Below are positions 1-8,405 of a stretch of DNA of 64,000 bases, one piece after another. Every line of letters begins with the position of its first letter. Position 1 is the first letter of the stretch. A model generated the notes under the pieces. The model searched no databases. It saw nothing but the letters and a program-made list of their open reading frames with translations, and was not told the DNA's origin. The DNA is from Anaerolineae bacterium. Lineage in GTDB: Bacteria > Chloroflexota > Anaerolineae > 4572-78 > J111. The stretch spans positions 62,001 through 126,000 of the forward strand of contig JAFGNV010000008.1 in NCBI GenBank assembly GCA_016926805.1, given 5' to 3'. A program made the translations under genes and the position numbers.

Positions 1-743
1 AAGAAACGCCCTTAACCCTTGCTTTCAATCGCCAATTGACCAAAACCTCGCTGAAATTTGGGCTGAAATCGTATTTGCAAAATTTGGTGGGCATGCTCAA
101 TTACCGACTCGATGTATTTCTACTGGCCTATTATCTGAATCCTGAGCAGGTAGCTTTTTATGGTGTGGCTACGGCCCTGGCCGAAATCGCCTGGTATTTT
201 CCTGATTCGGTGGGGGTGGTTCTTTTTCCCCGTCTATCCAATGTACCCGAGGAAGAAGTGCATCGGATCACGGCCCGGGTATGTCGTGACACCCTGACTA
301 TCACCGGGATTATTGTGATGGGGATGTTGGCCATAAGTTGGCTGTTTGTTCCGTTGGTTTATGGCAACGTCTACCGTGCTTCGGTGCTGCCCTTATTGAT
401 TTTGCTACCCGGGGTGATGACAATGGGGGTTTATAAAGTGCTCACGCGCAATTTTACCAGTCGGGACAAGCAGCAAGTCTCAATATTGGTTTCCAGCGTT
501 GCCCTTATTCTGAATGTCGGGTTGAACATCATCCTCATTCCTCTATGGGGCGTAGCCGGTGCTGCCATAGCTTCAACGGTGGGGTATACGGTGGCTGGAG
601 CCATGTTGTTGAGTTTCTTTTTGGCCGACTCAAAACTCTCCTGGCAGGAGGTTTTGTTGCCGAAACGTAGTGAACTGGTGGGACATTTGTATTGGGCCAA
701 AGAGCGGCTTCAAGGACGCCGCCATAGAGTTAAGGTGTTGTAG
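1..743 (+). CDS. Polysaccharide/lipid-linked oligosaccharide flippase, C-terminal part
   Basis: The frame is open to the left edge of the window, so this is the C-terminal ~247 residues of a larger membrane protein; the apparent TTG start at 36 is not real. Hydrophobic helices alternate with short loops (for example around 320-440 and 480-620), and the pattern of paired helices with a conserved NxxLNxxLIPxxG-type region (here LNVGLNIILIPLWGVAGAA) is typical of the MATE/MOP superfamily flippases (Wzx/MurJ-like, Polysacc_synt). Members of this family move undecaprenyl-linked oligosaccharides across the cytoplasmic membrane. It ends 15 bp before the next gene, suggesting cotranscription and linking the downstream operon to a cell-surface polysaccharide locus. 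Specific substrate cannot be told. Confidence 0.85.
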   Translation, partial: ETPLTLAFNRQLTKTSLKFGLKSYLQNLVGMLNYRLDVFLLAYYLNPEQVAFYGVATALAEIAWYFPDSVGVVLFPRLSNVPEEEVHRITARVCRDTLTITGIIVMGMLAISWLFVPLVYGNVYRASVLPLLILLPGVMTMGVYKVLTRNFTSRDKQQVSILVSSVALILNVGLNIILIPLWGVAGAAIASTVGYTVAGAMLLSFFLADSKLSWQEVLLPKRSELVGHLYWAKERLQGRRHRVKVL

Positions 744-758
744 ATATCCGGGTGGTGT

Positions 759-2246
759 ATGAAGGCTATTTTTGTTGTGAATAAATTTATTAAATCATTT
801 CAAATTTTCGGGTCAATAGCAATTGTGGGTGTGATGCTGGTTTCTTGTCAATTAGAAATCGGTCAGCCTGCAACATTGCTGGTGAGTACGATTGAACCTG
901 ATCCGATGTCATCGCCTGCCGCAGGTCAAAAACCCGATATTAGCATTGATTACCAGACCATTACCGGCCCAAGCCCCGTTGAATATGGCACAAATGGCTG
1001 GTGGACCGACCAAGACGCCGATTTGTGGCGCGAACGTTATGCCCAACTCAACCCGGCGCTGGTTCGCATTCACGCCGTGCAGGGTATGCTTGAACCGCAA
1101 AATGATGATGCCGACCCGCAGCACATCAATTGGCAGGGGTTTATGTTTGACCAACCGCTGCCCTGGTTTGAACGAACCATCACGTTTAGGCAGTGGTTGG
1201 AAACACTGCGCGATAACGATATGACTGTGATGCTTACCGTTTCTTATTTATCCGGTTGGCTCAGCGCCAACGGTGATAAGCAGCTTTTTTCAACCTATCC
1301 GCCCCGTGAACCGGCCGAATACCGCGAATATTTGCTGGCCCTTTTAACCTTTGTTATTAATGAGGTTAGCTATCCGCCCGAACTAGTGATTTTGGAACCG
1401 GTGAACGAACCCGATTTGGACTGTGGCCAGGACCCTAACGTACCCTGTTTCTGGGAGAATTGGCAAATGGATGATCTGGTCGCCGTGTTGGGTCTGGCCG
1501 ATGACGTTGCCGCTACCGTTGACCCGGCCATTCGCCTTGTGGGCGTATCAGAGTGTTGTGGCACCCGGTTGGCCGATCAATTAATGGCCGAATACGATGG
1601 GCAAACCTGGCTGGATGGTTTTACCTATCACCGTTATGTTAATAAATTTGATTTTAGTGATGGTTTGGCCCAAGGCGAGCATTTGGCCGGTTACCGCAAG
1701 CCCGTTTATCTCAACGAATATGGTAATACTCGTTCCTGGAGCAATGGCCGCGAGGGCGCTTTGTGGCACGCCGTAGTGCTGCCTCAAATATGGCAGGCCG
1801 GCATCAACCCGGTCCAGTTCACCATAGCCGAGTTCCCGGGTTCTCACGAAGAGTACAAACAATTAGGCCTTTTTAAGGATTGGGAAAACGACTGGCAGTT
1901 GAAACCAGCCTATTGGGTCTACCGCAACTTTTATCATTACTTTGGCCGGAGCGAACTCGTTTCTGTCACCAAATCGGTTCCTGTAACGATTCTGGCCGGT
2001 CGTGGGGAGTTGATGGGAGGAACCGCCTATCTGGCTATCTGGTTAACAAACGATATGCAAAAAGAATGGAACTCGTTACGTTTTGAAATTGTTGATTTTC
2101 CTGTTGACCAGGCTCAGGCCCAAGTTTATGATAACTTCCAAAGTGATCAACCCTTGACCACAATTGACCTGGTAAGCAGCCCTTTACAATTTGATGTAAG
2201 TTTACCGCCGACTAGTTCCTATTTGATTGTGATAAAACAGATGTAA
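759..2246 (+). CDS. Lipoprotein glycoside hydrolase-like protein (clan GH-A TIM barrel)
   Basis: This 495-residue protein begins with a hydrophobic signal segment ending in a lipobox (VMLVSC, Cys30), so it is probably a membrane-anchored lipoprotein. The body looks like a clan GH-A (beta/alpha)8 glycosidase: the motif EPVNEPDLDC places a candidate acid/base Glu at residue 217 and VYLNEYGN places a candidate nucleophile Glu at residue 320. The C-terminal ~100 residues look like a small beta-sandwich appended to the barrel. Exact family (GH5, GH39, GH30-like) is not decidable by eye. It lies 15 bp after the flippase gene and 9 bp before the UbiA gene, so it is probably in the same transcript; a role in trimming or modifying an exported polysaccharide is inference. 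Confidence 0.75.
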   Translation: MKAIFVVNKFIKSFQIFGSIAIVGVMLVSCQLEIGQPATLLVSTIEPDPMSSPAAGQKPDISIDYQTITGPSPVEYGTNGWWTDQDADLWRERYAQLNPALVRIHAVQGMLEPQNDDADPQHINWQGFMFDQPLPWFERTITFRQWLETLRDNDMTVMLTVSYLSGWLSANGDKQLFSTYPPREPAEYREYLLALLTFVINEVSYPPELVILEPVNEPDLDCGQDPNVPCFWENWQMDDLVAVLGLADDVAATVDPAIRLVGVSECCGTRLADQLMAEYDGQTWLDGFTYHRYVNKFDFSDGLAQGEHLAGYRKPVYLNEYGNTRSWSNGREGALWHAVVLPQIWQAGINPVQFTIAEFPGSHEEYKQLGLFKDWENDWQLKPAYWVYRNFYHYFGRSELVSVTKSVPVTILAGRGELMGGTAYLAIWLTNDMQKEWNSLRFEIVDFPVDQAQAQVYDNFQSDQPLTTIDLVSSPLQFDVSLPPTSSYLIVIKQM

Positions 2247-2255
2247 AAAAGTATC

Positions 2256-3344
2256 ATGAAAAAAATTTGGTCGCTCCTCTCGTGGCGCAATTGGGGCATT
2301 ATTCGTTACAACTCAATCTGGCAAAATATTTCCAGCCTGTTTTATATTGCTCTGACCGAGCAATTGTTCAATCTAGCTTTTATCGGACAGGTCGGGTTAT
2401 TCTTTCTGTTTAGCACCATGATGACTGGCTATGGCTATCTGATTAATGACCTGGCCGATATAGAGTTAGACCGGCGGCACGGTAAACCCAACGTTTTTCA
2501 TAGTATGGGGCGAGACCGAGCGATAGTGACAGTTCTGGTCGTACTGGCGGTTGGTTTCTTTTTTGGCTTGCCCTTCATTAATCGTCGTGGATTCGCTTTG
2601 GTCTGGCTGTTGTGGATAGGGGCGGCTACTTTTTACTCCCTGCCACCATTTCGGCTGAAAGAGCGGGGGTTAGCCGGTTTAGTCGCCACAATTGCTGCTC
2701 AACAGACCTTGCCCATCGCGTTATTGTTTACTGCATTTGGAGAATTAATGAGTTGGGGGGCATTGATCTTTATCCTGTTTGTCACTGTGCGGGGTATCTC
2801 TTCCGACGTGAGCCATCAAATGCGAGACTGGTCTAATGATACCAACACCGGCACGACGACTTTTGCCGTCCGTTACGGCTACGGTGCGGTTCAAACGGTT
2901 TACGCGATCAGCCTCGAAGTCGAACGATTGGTTTTGGGCGGTGTGATGTTGCTACTGTTGTGGGGCCTGCCGCCAGTCACATTGCCGCTATGGAATTGGT
3001 CGGTGGCCCTGGCCTGGCCGCTCATGCTGCTTTATGTGCCGCTTTTTTTATTGACTGTTGGTCGCTCCTGGCGCGCACTGCGGCAGGGCCGGCTGGCCCA
3101 GGAAGACCCTTACAATGAGGAACGACAGGTCCGGATTCGAGATGCGCTACATGTAATCCATCACCCTCTGCCGTCGGTATTGATGCCGCTTTACCTGGCC
3201 GGTTGGTTGACACTGTTTTACTGGCCTAATCTGATTTTTCTGTTGATCCTTAGTCTGTTGTATGGACTGTATTCACCTGAACGCTGGTTAAATATATGGC
3301 CGCTGCGCCCTTTGCTGACTTGGTTGCGTACCGCCAAAGTGTGA
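2256..3344 (+). CDS. UbiA-family prenyltransferase
   Basis: This 362-residue integral membrane protein has both Asp-rich motifs of the UbiA superfamily: NDLADIELD (N64, D65, D68, D72) and DVSHQMRDWSNDTNTG (D184, D191, D195) followed by TTTFAVRYG, which resembles the usual TLAVRLG continuation. About eight or nine hydrophobic segments are visible. UbiA enzymes transfer a prenyl group from a prenyl diphosphate to an acceptor (quinone precursor, chlorophyllide, glycerol phosphate, carotenoid, or PRPP in DPPR synthase), using Mg2+ held by these Asp residues. The C-terminal ~100 residues after the second motif are longer than in many family members. The acceptor is unknown; the neighbouring CrtI-like and CrtC-like genes favour a prenyl-lipid or carotenoid acceptor, the flippase a lipid-carrier one. 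Confidence 0.85.
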   Translation: MKKIWSLLSWRNWGIIRYNSIWQNISSLFYIALTEQLFNLAFIGQVGLFFLFSTMMTGYGYLINDLADIELDRRHGKPNVFHSMGRDRAIVTVLVVLAVGFFFGLPFINRRGFALVWLLWIGAATFYSLPPFRLKERGLAGLVATIAAQQTLPIALLFTAFGELMSWGALIFILFVTVRGISSDVSHQMRDWSNDTNTGTTTFAVRYGYGAVQTVYAISLEVERLVLGGVMLLLLWGLPPVTLPLWNWSVALAWPLMLLYVPLFLLTVGRSWRALRQGRLAQEDPYNEERQVRIRDALHVIHHPLPSVLMPLYLAGWLTLFYWPNLIFLLILSLLYGLYSPERWLNIWPLRPLLTWLRTAKV

Positions 3345-3349
3345 TAAAA

Positions 3350-5980
3350 ATGACATGGATCTTTTCTCTGAGCGAAATTGAAGACCGGCTGCTTGACGTG
3401 AAACAGGTAGGCGGCAAAGCAAAAAACCTGGGGCGCTTACTGCAAGCCGGTTTTGCGGCCCCTCCTGGCTTCTGCCTTACGATTGCCGCTTATCATCATC
3501 ACTTGGCGGCCAATGATTTGGTTGACAAGATCGCATCAATTTTGGCCGGCTCCCACCTTTCGGATCATGAAAAGGCAAATCAGGTCCGGCACATGATTGT
3601 GGCGGCTGATTTGCCGCCGGACCTTCGAGATGCAGCCTTAAAAGCCTATCATCACCTTACATTGGGTAAGTCGCCATGCCCGGTAGCCGTTCGTTCTTCA
3701 GCCATAACCGAAGATACGGCCCAGGCATCGTTTGCCGGCCAACACGACTCCTTTTTAGATGTAGGTGACCAAGAAACATTGTTAACCAATATCAAATACT
3801 GTTGGGCTTCGCTCTGGACGGTCCGCTCCTTGACTTACCGGAACTTCATGCGTCCCGACAATCCCCAGGCCGGGTTGGCGGTTATTGTACAGCAAATGGT
3901 ACCTGCCGACCGTGCGGGCGTTGTTTTTACCACAAATCCACTGACCGGTGCCCCGGAAATTGTGTTGGAAGCGGTGGCCGGCTTGGGCGAGCATCTGGTT
4001 TCCGGTCAGGTTACGCCCGATCGTTACCGGGTTGATAAACAAACCTGGGCAATTATTGAAGTACAGCCGACCCGCGGCCATCAACCGATTCTGGATACAG
4101 TTGAACTTCAACAGTTGGCCCATCTGGCCGTTCAGGTTGAAGATCATTTTGGCCAGCCGCAGGATATTGAATGGGCGCAAAACAATAGCCATACTTACCT
4201 GCTGCAAACCCGCCCGATCACTACGCTGACTCGCCCGCATTTTGTTGATACCAGCGGCCAACTGGATATGACCGCATTACTGAACTATGCTGACGAAGCC
4301 AACAGCCAAATTTGGACGGACGACAATGTGGGCGAGGTAATTCCGGGTGTAGTTACACCGTTTTCCTGGTCGGTGCTGGATCCCCTGGGCAACGGCGCTT
4401 TTAATGGTTTTTTGCGCCGGATTGGCGTGCGTGATTACCCCGGTGCCGGGCTTTTTGGCCGATTTTACGGGCGGGTTTACTTTAACCAGAGCCAGTTTCA
4501 ACGAATGATGCATCGTTTTTATCCCAGCCGGATGTGCCAGGGGCACGCTGGGCGATTTCGTTTGATTGGTTTCATCAGGGTTGTACCGGCGTTGTTTGAA
4601 ACCGGTCTGCGTACGTTGTTTTTGATTTTAATGCTGCCGCGTGAGGTTGAGCGATACACCAGGGCTATTCCCCGTCAATTGAAAGACAGCCCGGCCCCCG
4701 GTGTTTTGACCGGCCAAGAGTTATGGGCTGAAGCCGAACAGTGGCGTCAGAAGGGCCAGAAAGTGCTAAGTGTCCATTTGGCGGTGAGTATTCTGGCCAT
4801 ATTGTTCTATAACCTGCTCGACAAACTCGTTTCTCGTTGGAGTAACCGGACGGTTGAAACGGCTCACCTGGTTGGCGGTTTGCCGGGCATAAAAAGCGCC
4901 GCCATGGGCCGCGACCTGGCCGCCCTGGTAACGCAGGTGAAGGCCGATGCTGCCCTGCAAGAGTGCTTGCTCACGGCTTCGCCGGATACGTTGGCCGATT
5001 GTATAAACGCCCTGCCCTTTGACCATCACTTTCGCCGCCGGTTTGAGCAATTCTTGGATAATCATGGTCACGCCAGCCTGCGAGAGTTTGAATTGGCCTT
5101 TCCCCGTTGGCGAGAAGATAAAACCTATGTATTAACTGTATTGCAGGGTCATCTTCACGCCCAGGCTCCTGGCCGGCAAACCGCCAGCATTGAAATTCAG
5201 CAAATAAAATGTCGAAATGCAACCCGGGCGATGTGGCGCTATTTGGGTATTGGTCCACGGCGTTTTATTTTTGAAATCTTGTTGTTATGGACGCAGCATT
5301 TTAGTGTGGGCCGCGAGAATGCCAAGTATACTTTTGTGATGGTTCACAGCCACTTGCGCAGTCTGTACCTGGCCCTGGCCGGGCATCTGGTGGCGCAAGG
5401 TACCTTAGCCGATACTGCCGAAATTTTTTATCTAACTAAAGAAGAGGTGGCGGCGTTTTTAAACCAGAAAATCAATCGGGAGGAACTTGCCCGAACGGTG
5501 GCCCACCGCCGGATTGAGCAAGATCATTATCAGGCTGAAGTAACCACACTGCCCAAAGTGGTTGAACAACGGCCTGATGGTGCGTTGCAACCTTTGGTTT
5601 TGCACTCTAACGGTAGCCCGGAAAAAACAGATGGAACCAACCGGATAATCCTGCCGGGTGTAGCCGCCAGCCCGGGGCGAGTTACCGGGCGTGCGCGCGT
5701 TATCTTTGATCCCTTGGATTCGACCCGTCTGGAACACGGCGAGATTCTGGTTGTCCCTTCAACCAACCCGGCCTGGGCGCCGCTTTTGCTCAACGCCAGT
5801 GCCCTGGTCACAGACATTGGCGGCTTGCTTTCGCATGGCGCTATCATTGCCCGCGAGTATGGCCTGCCGGCCGTGCTCAATGTCTCTAATGCCACGCGTC
5901 GCATCCGTACGGGACAGCTCATACTTGTAGATGGAGTCAAGGGAGTGGTTCAATTATTTGAGGAAGGTGAAGTTGAGTAG
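3350..5980 (+). CDS. PEP-synthase / rifampin-phosphotransferase-like enzyme
   Basis: I place the start at the ATG at 3350, 5 bp after the UbiA stop; the longer reading frame from 3296 overlaps UbiA. The resulting 876 residues carry an N-terminal PPDK/PPS-type ATP-grasp domain (VGGKAKNLGRLL near residue 22, PVAVRSSAITED, QPQDIEWA and LLQTRPI), a long central domain, and a C-terminal phosphohistidine swivel domain with GGLLSHGAIIAREYGLPAV, His829 being the predicted phosphocarrier. The SHG-x-x-x-AREYGLPAV form is closer to rifampin phosphotransferase than to PEP synthase (usually CHAAIIARELG). Such enzymes split ATP and pass the beta phosphate via His to an acceptor, releasing AMP and Pi. The acceptor here is unknown; in this operon a hydroxylated lipid or prenol is plausible. 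Confidence 0.8.
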   Translation: MTWIFSLSEIEDRLLDVKQVGGKAKNLGRLLQAGFAAPPGFCLTIAAYHHHLAANDLVDKIASILAGSHLSDHEKANQVRHMIVAADLPPDLRDAALKAYHHLTLGKSPCPVAVRSSAITEDTAQASFAGQHDSFLDVGDQETLLTNIKYCWASLWTVRSLTYRNFMRPDNPQAGLAVIVQQMVPADRAGVVFTTNPLTGAPEIVLEAVAGLGEHLVSGQVTPDRYRVDKQTWAIIEVQPTRGHQPILDTVELQQLAHLAVQVEDHFGQPQDIEWAQNNSHTYLLQTRPITTLTRPHFVDTSGQLDMTALLNYADEANSQIWTDDNVGEVIPGVVTPFSWSVLDPLGNGAFNGFLRRIGVRDYPGAGLFGRFYGRVYFNQSQFQRMMHRFYPSRMCQGHAGRFRLIGFIRVVPALFETGLRTLFLILMLPREVERYTRAIPRQLKDSPAPGVLTGQELWAEAEQWRQKGQKVLSVHLAVSILAILFYNLLDKLVSRWSNRTVETAHLVGGLPGIKSAAMGRDLAALVTQVKADAALQECLLTASPDTLADCINALPFDHHFRRRFEQFLDNHGHASLREFELAFPRWREDKTYVLTVLQGHLHAQAPGRQTASIEIQQIKCRNATRAMWRYLGIGPRRFIFEILLLWTQHFSVGRENAKYTFVMVHSHLRSLYLALAGHLVAQGTLADTAEIFYLTKEEVAAFLNQKINREELARTVAHRRIEQDHYQAEVTTLPKVVEQRPDGALQPLVLHSNGSPEKTDGTNRIILPGVAASPGRVTGRARVIFDPLDSTRLEHGEILVVPSTNPAWAPLLLNASALVTDIGGLLSHGAIIAREYGLPAVLNVSNATRRIRTGQLILVDGVKGVVQLFEEGEVE

Positions 5981-6989
5981 CTTGCCAACGAGAGTTAACA
6001 TATTTGGTGCAGGTCTTGCAGGTCTTGTGGCCGCCATCAACTTAGTCCGGAACGGTTTTGAGGTTCACATATTTGACCACCAGCACCGAATAGGTGGAAA
6101 TCCCCACTGGCATCCATCCGTTCAAACGACAGTTTTGAACCCAGAGCGGACGTGGGAGTATATTGGCATTGATCTTTCACATTGCTTTCGTCCGGTAGAT
6201 TCGATTACGTTATATCGTTATGGGGGAAAAAAAGTCTTCTCACTTAAAAATATGTATGTCTGCGAGCGAGGTCCAAGACAGGGTTCGCTAGATAGTTTTT
6301 TGTACGAGATGGCGGCGAGTTCAGGAGTGCAATTCCACCTCCTGGCCAAATTGGAGGTAAACAAGCTGGAGGTTGACCATAACAATATTATTGCCACCGG
6401 TCTTGAAACCGAGGTCTATGAGCAATTGGGTATCCCTTATGTACCGATATATGGCTACAGGGGAGTAATTAGAACCGAACTTGATGCTGTTTTGATTTCT
6501 TACATGTTAAAATGTACAAACTATGATTTTGCGTATTTGGCGGCAGGTTATGGATTGCTGTTCGCTCTTCTGTTTTCACGCAAGAAGCTTGATAGCGATA
6601 ATTTGCAGGAATTTCAGCAAACCTTGAAAGACTCTGAAGGAATTGAGTTCAAAAAATGGATCTATTCGACTGGTGCTGTCCCCACTAAAACACACTTGTT
6701 TTACAATGGGCTGGTACTGGCAGGCACACTTAGCGGTATGATAGATCCCTTTCTATTGCACGGCATTAGTGGTGCACTCACATCGGGGAAAATTGCGGCC
6801 CAGACTTTTGTGGATCGAGAAGGCGCAAGCCGTGAGTTTCATTTGCTCGCCAAAAATTTTGTTTGGAAAAAAGGACTAAAGGAAGTGTCAACGTGGATTC
6901 CATTTAAGAATATTACCTTTCCTGTAATGATGTGGACGGATGCCCACCTGCGTGGAGTAGGTTTTGTGCCGTTTAGTGGGAAAGATTAG
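5973..6989 (+). CDS. FAD/NAD(P)-dependent oxidoreductase of unassigned family
   Basis: A Rossmann nucleotide-binding motif sits at the very start (VNIFGAGLAGLVAAINL with an acidic end of strand 2, VHIFDH), so this is an FAD- or NAD-binding oxidoreductase of about 338 residues. The frame is open back to 5931, but a TTG at 5973 is preceded at good spacing by GAGGAAGG (about 5960-5967), and it overlaps the preceding gene by 8 bp, implying translational coupling. The C-terminal third (SGMIDPFLLHGISGALTSGKIAA) resembles the FAD-pyrophosphate/isoalloxazine return strand of geranylgeranyl-reductase or PHBH-like flavoproteins. I do not recognise the substrate. Base use looks AT-richer than in the preceding gene, as it does up to 9578. 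Confidence 0.7.
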   Translation: MSSLPTRVNIFGAGLAGLVAAINLVRNGFEVHIFDHQHRIGGNPHWHPSVQTTVLNPERTWEYIGIDLSHCFRPVDSITLYRYGGKKVFSLKNMYVCERGPRQGSLDSFLYEMAASSGVQFHLLAKLEVNKLEVDHNNIIATGLETEVYEQLGIPYVPIYGYRGVIRTELDAVLISYMLKCTNYDFAYLAAGYGLLFALLFSRKKLDSDNLQEFQQTLKDSEGIEFKKWIYSTGAVPTKTHLFYNGLVLAGTLSGMIDPFLLHGISGALTSGKIAAQTFVDREGASREFHLLAKNFVWKKGLKEVSTWIPFKNITFPVMMWTDAHLRGVGFVPFSGKD

Positions 6990-7004
6990 GTATCTGGATC
7001 GAGT

Positions 7005-8366
7005 ATGGGAGCTTACAAGGTAGTCATAATTGGTGCTGGCCTTGGCGGTTTATCGGCGGCGGCGTATTTGGCCAAAGCTGGCCTTCGGCCTCTAGTTATC
7101 GAACAGACATCCTTTCCAGGCGGACGTTGTTATGCCAGGAAGATTGATGGTGTGGAATATGATATTGGGGCAATCTATATTGGCGAGCGAGCACCTCGGA
7201 TTCTCCAGGGCGTGTTTGGGATTGATTGTGCGTTCAAGCCGTACAGGATAGGTATCAGGACTGGTAGTGATTTTGTCTCTTTCCCCTTTGACCGGCAAAC
7301 TTTGCAAGAGTTGCGTAGATGCAAAACATCCTGGGTAGATATTTTACGATTCTTGATAAAAGTGCCGATGCTATTTCGATCATCTTACTTTGACCGTTAC
7401 CGGTCGGTCGGTGAAGTGCTGGATTCTCTTACGGAAGATAAGAATATTCGGCGGTTCTGGGATGTTATGTTTGGGGTTCTAGGTGTTAGCCCATATCGTT
7501 TGCCGTCCCATTACCTGGGAATGGGACGGAGTGCAATTGGAACCGTAGTGGGTAATCCGGTGCAACTTTCCGGTGGAAATAAGCAAGTGGCCGATCTGCT
7601 CGTGGATTTTATTCGCCAGCATGGGGGACAATTGGTGTTTGGGGAAAAAGTAGAGCAGATCATGTTGAAAGATGCACGGGCTTGTAGCGTTGAAACAAAC
7701 CGGGGCAAATACACTGCAGATTTTGTAGTGAGTAATGCTGATATCAAGACCACCATTCTGACCATGACCGGGCGTGACATATGGGATGAGACGTATCTTC
7801 AAGAGGTCGAGGCCCTGAAAAAGACGCTGCAAGTTGTGAATATTTTTCTCACCATTTCTCCATTGCAGAAATTTTGCCCTGATTTTGGTGTCTTTTTCGT
7901 TGCGGAAGAGATGGCTAAGGGATTTCAGTCGCTTGAGGAAGGAAGATTCCCAGATGGGTTAATGTTTATCCTTCAGGTTCCGTCTAATCTAGAAAACAGC
8001 CCTTCTCAATGTCATCGTGCTACCCTACAATTCTATCATCCCAGGGGGTCTGTTACGCCGGAGGTTCTGGAGCAGCAGGTGCATAGAGTAATGACGGAGG
8101 GATTGGAACGCCTCTTCCCCGGACTGTCAGATCGAGTGGTCAACTACACAGTTTTTGATCCTACGAGATACGAGCAAGAATTCGGCCTGAAGCCGTTTGT
8201 ATACGGTTTATCACCGGATCTGAATTACCGGCGATTTCCAGTACAAACTCCCGTTTCCAATCTATTCTGTGTTGGGGACTCTGTTCAGCCGGAGCGGCCT
8301 TCTGTGCCACAAGCGATGGAATCCGGAATCTTATGCGCGCAGGAAATCATCAGGCAGGTTTTTTGA
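7005..8366 (+). CDS. Phytoene-desaturase-like FAD oxidoreductase (CrtI/CrtD/CrtO-like)
   Basis: This 453-residue protein starts with VVIIGAGLGGLSAAAYLAKAG and then an acidic residue and PGGRC, the classic dinucleotide-binding and GGRxxS/T signature of the CrtI/CrtN/CrtO and amine-oxidase superfamily. The C-terminus has NLFCVGDSVQPERPSVPQAM, the second FAD contact of this family. Members desaturate, isomerise, or saturate polyprenoid chains (phytoene desaturase, carotenoid 3,4-desaturase, ketolase, prolycopene isomerase, retinol saturase). It starts 15 bp after the previous flavoprotein and is followed after 40 bp by the CrtC-like gene; the CrtD plus CrtC pairing is known in acyclic carotenoid pathways of purple bacteria, but no phytoene synthase lies in this window, so the substrate is open. 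Confidence 0.8.
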   Translation: MGAYKVVIIGAGLGGLSAAAYLAKAGLRPLVIEQTSFPGGRCYARKIDGVEYDIGAIYIGERAPRILQGVFGIDCAFKPYRIGIRTGSDFVSFPFDRQTLQELRRCKTSWVDILRFLIKVPMLFRSSYFDRYRSVGEVLDSLTEDKNIRRFWDVMFGVLGVSPYRLPSHYLGMGRSAIGTVVGNPVQLSGGNKQVADLLVDFIRQHGGQLVFGEKVEQIMLKDARACSVETNRGKYTADFVVSNADIKTTILTMTGRDIWDETYLQEVEALKKTLQVVNIFLTISPLQKFCPDFGVFFVAEEMAKGFQSLEEGRFPDGLMFILQVPSNLENSPSQCHRATLQFYHPRGSVTPEVLEQQVHRVMTEGLERLFPGLSDRVVNYTVFDPTRYEQEFGLKPFVYGLSPDLNYRRFPVQTPVSNLFCVGDSVQPERPSVPQAMESGILCAQEIIRQVF

Positions 8367-8405
8367 GATGGAAGTCAAGAAGAATGTTTCGGAAAAGGGT
8401 AGTCA

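Noticed and set aside
3782-4261. Minus-strand open frame inside the phosphotransferase gene
   Set aside because: Lies fully opposite a well-conserved ATP-grasp domain; no signals of its own.
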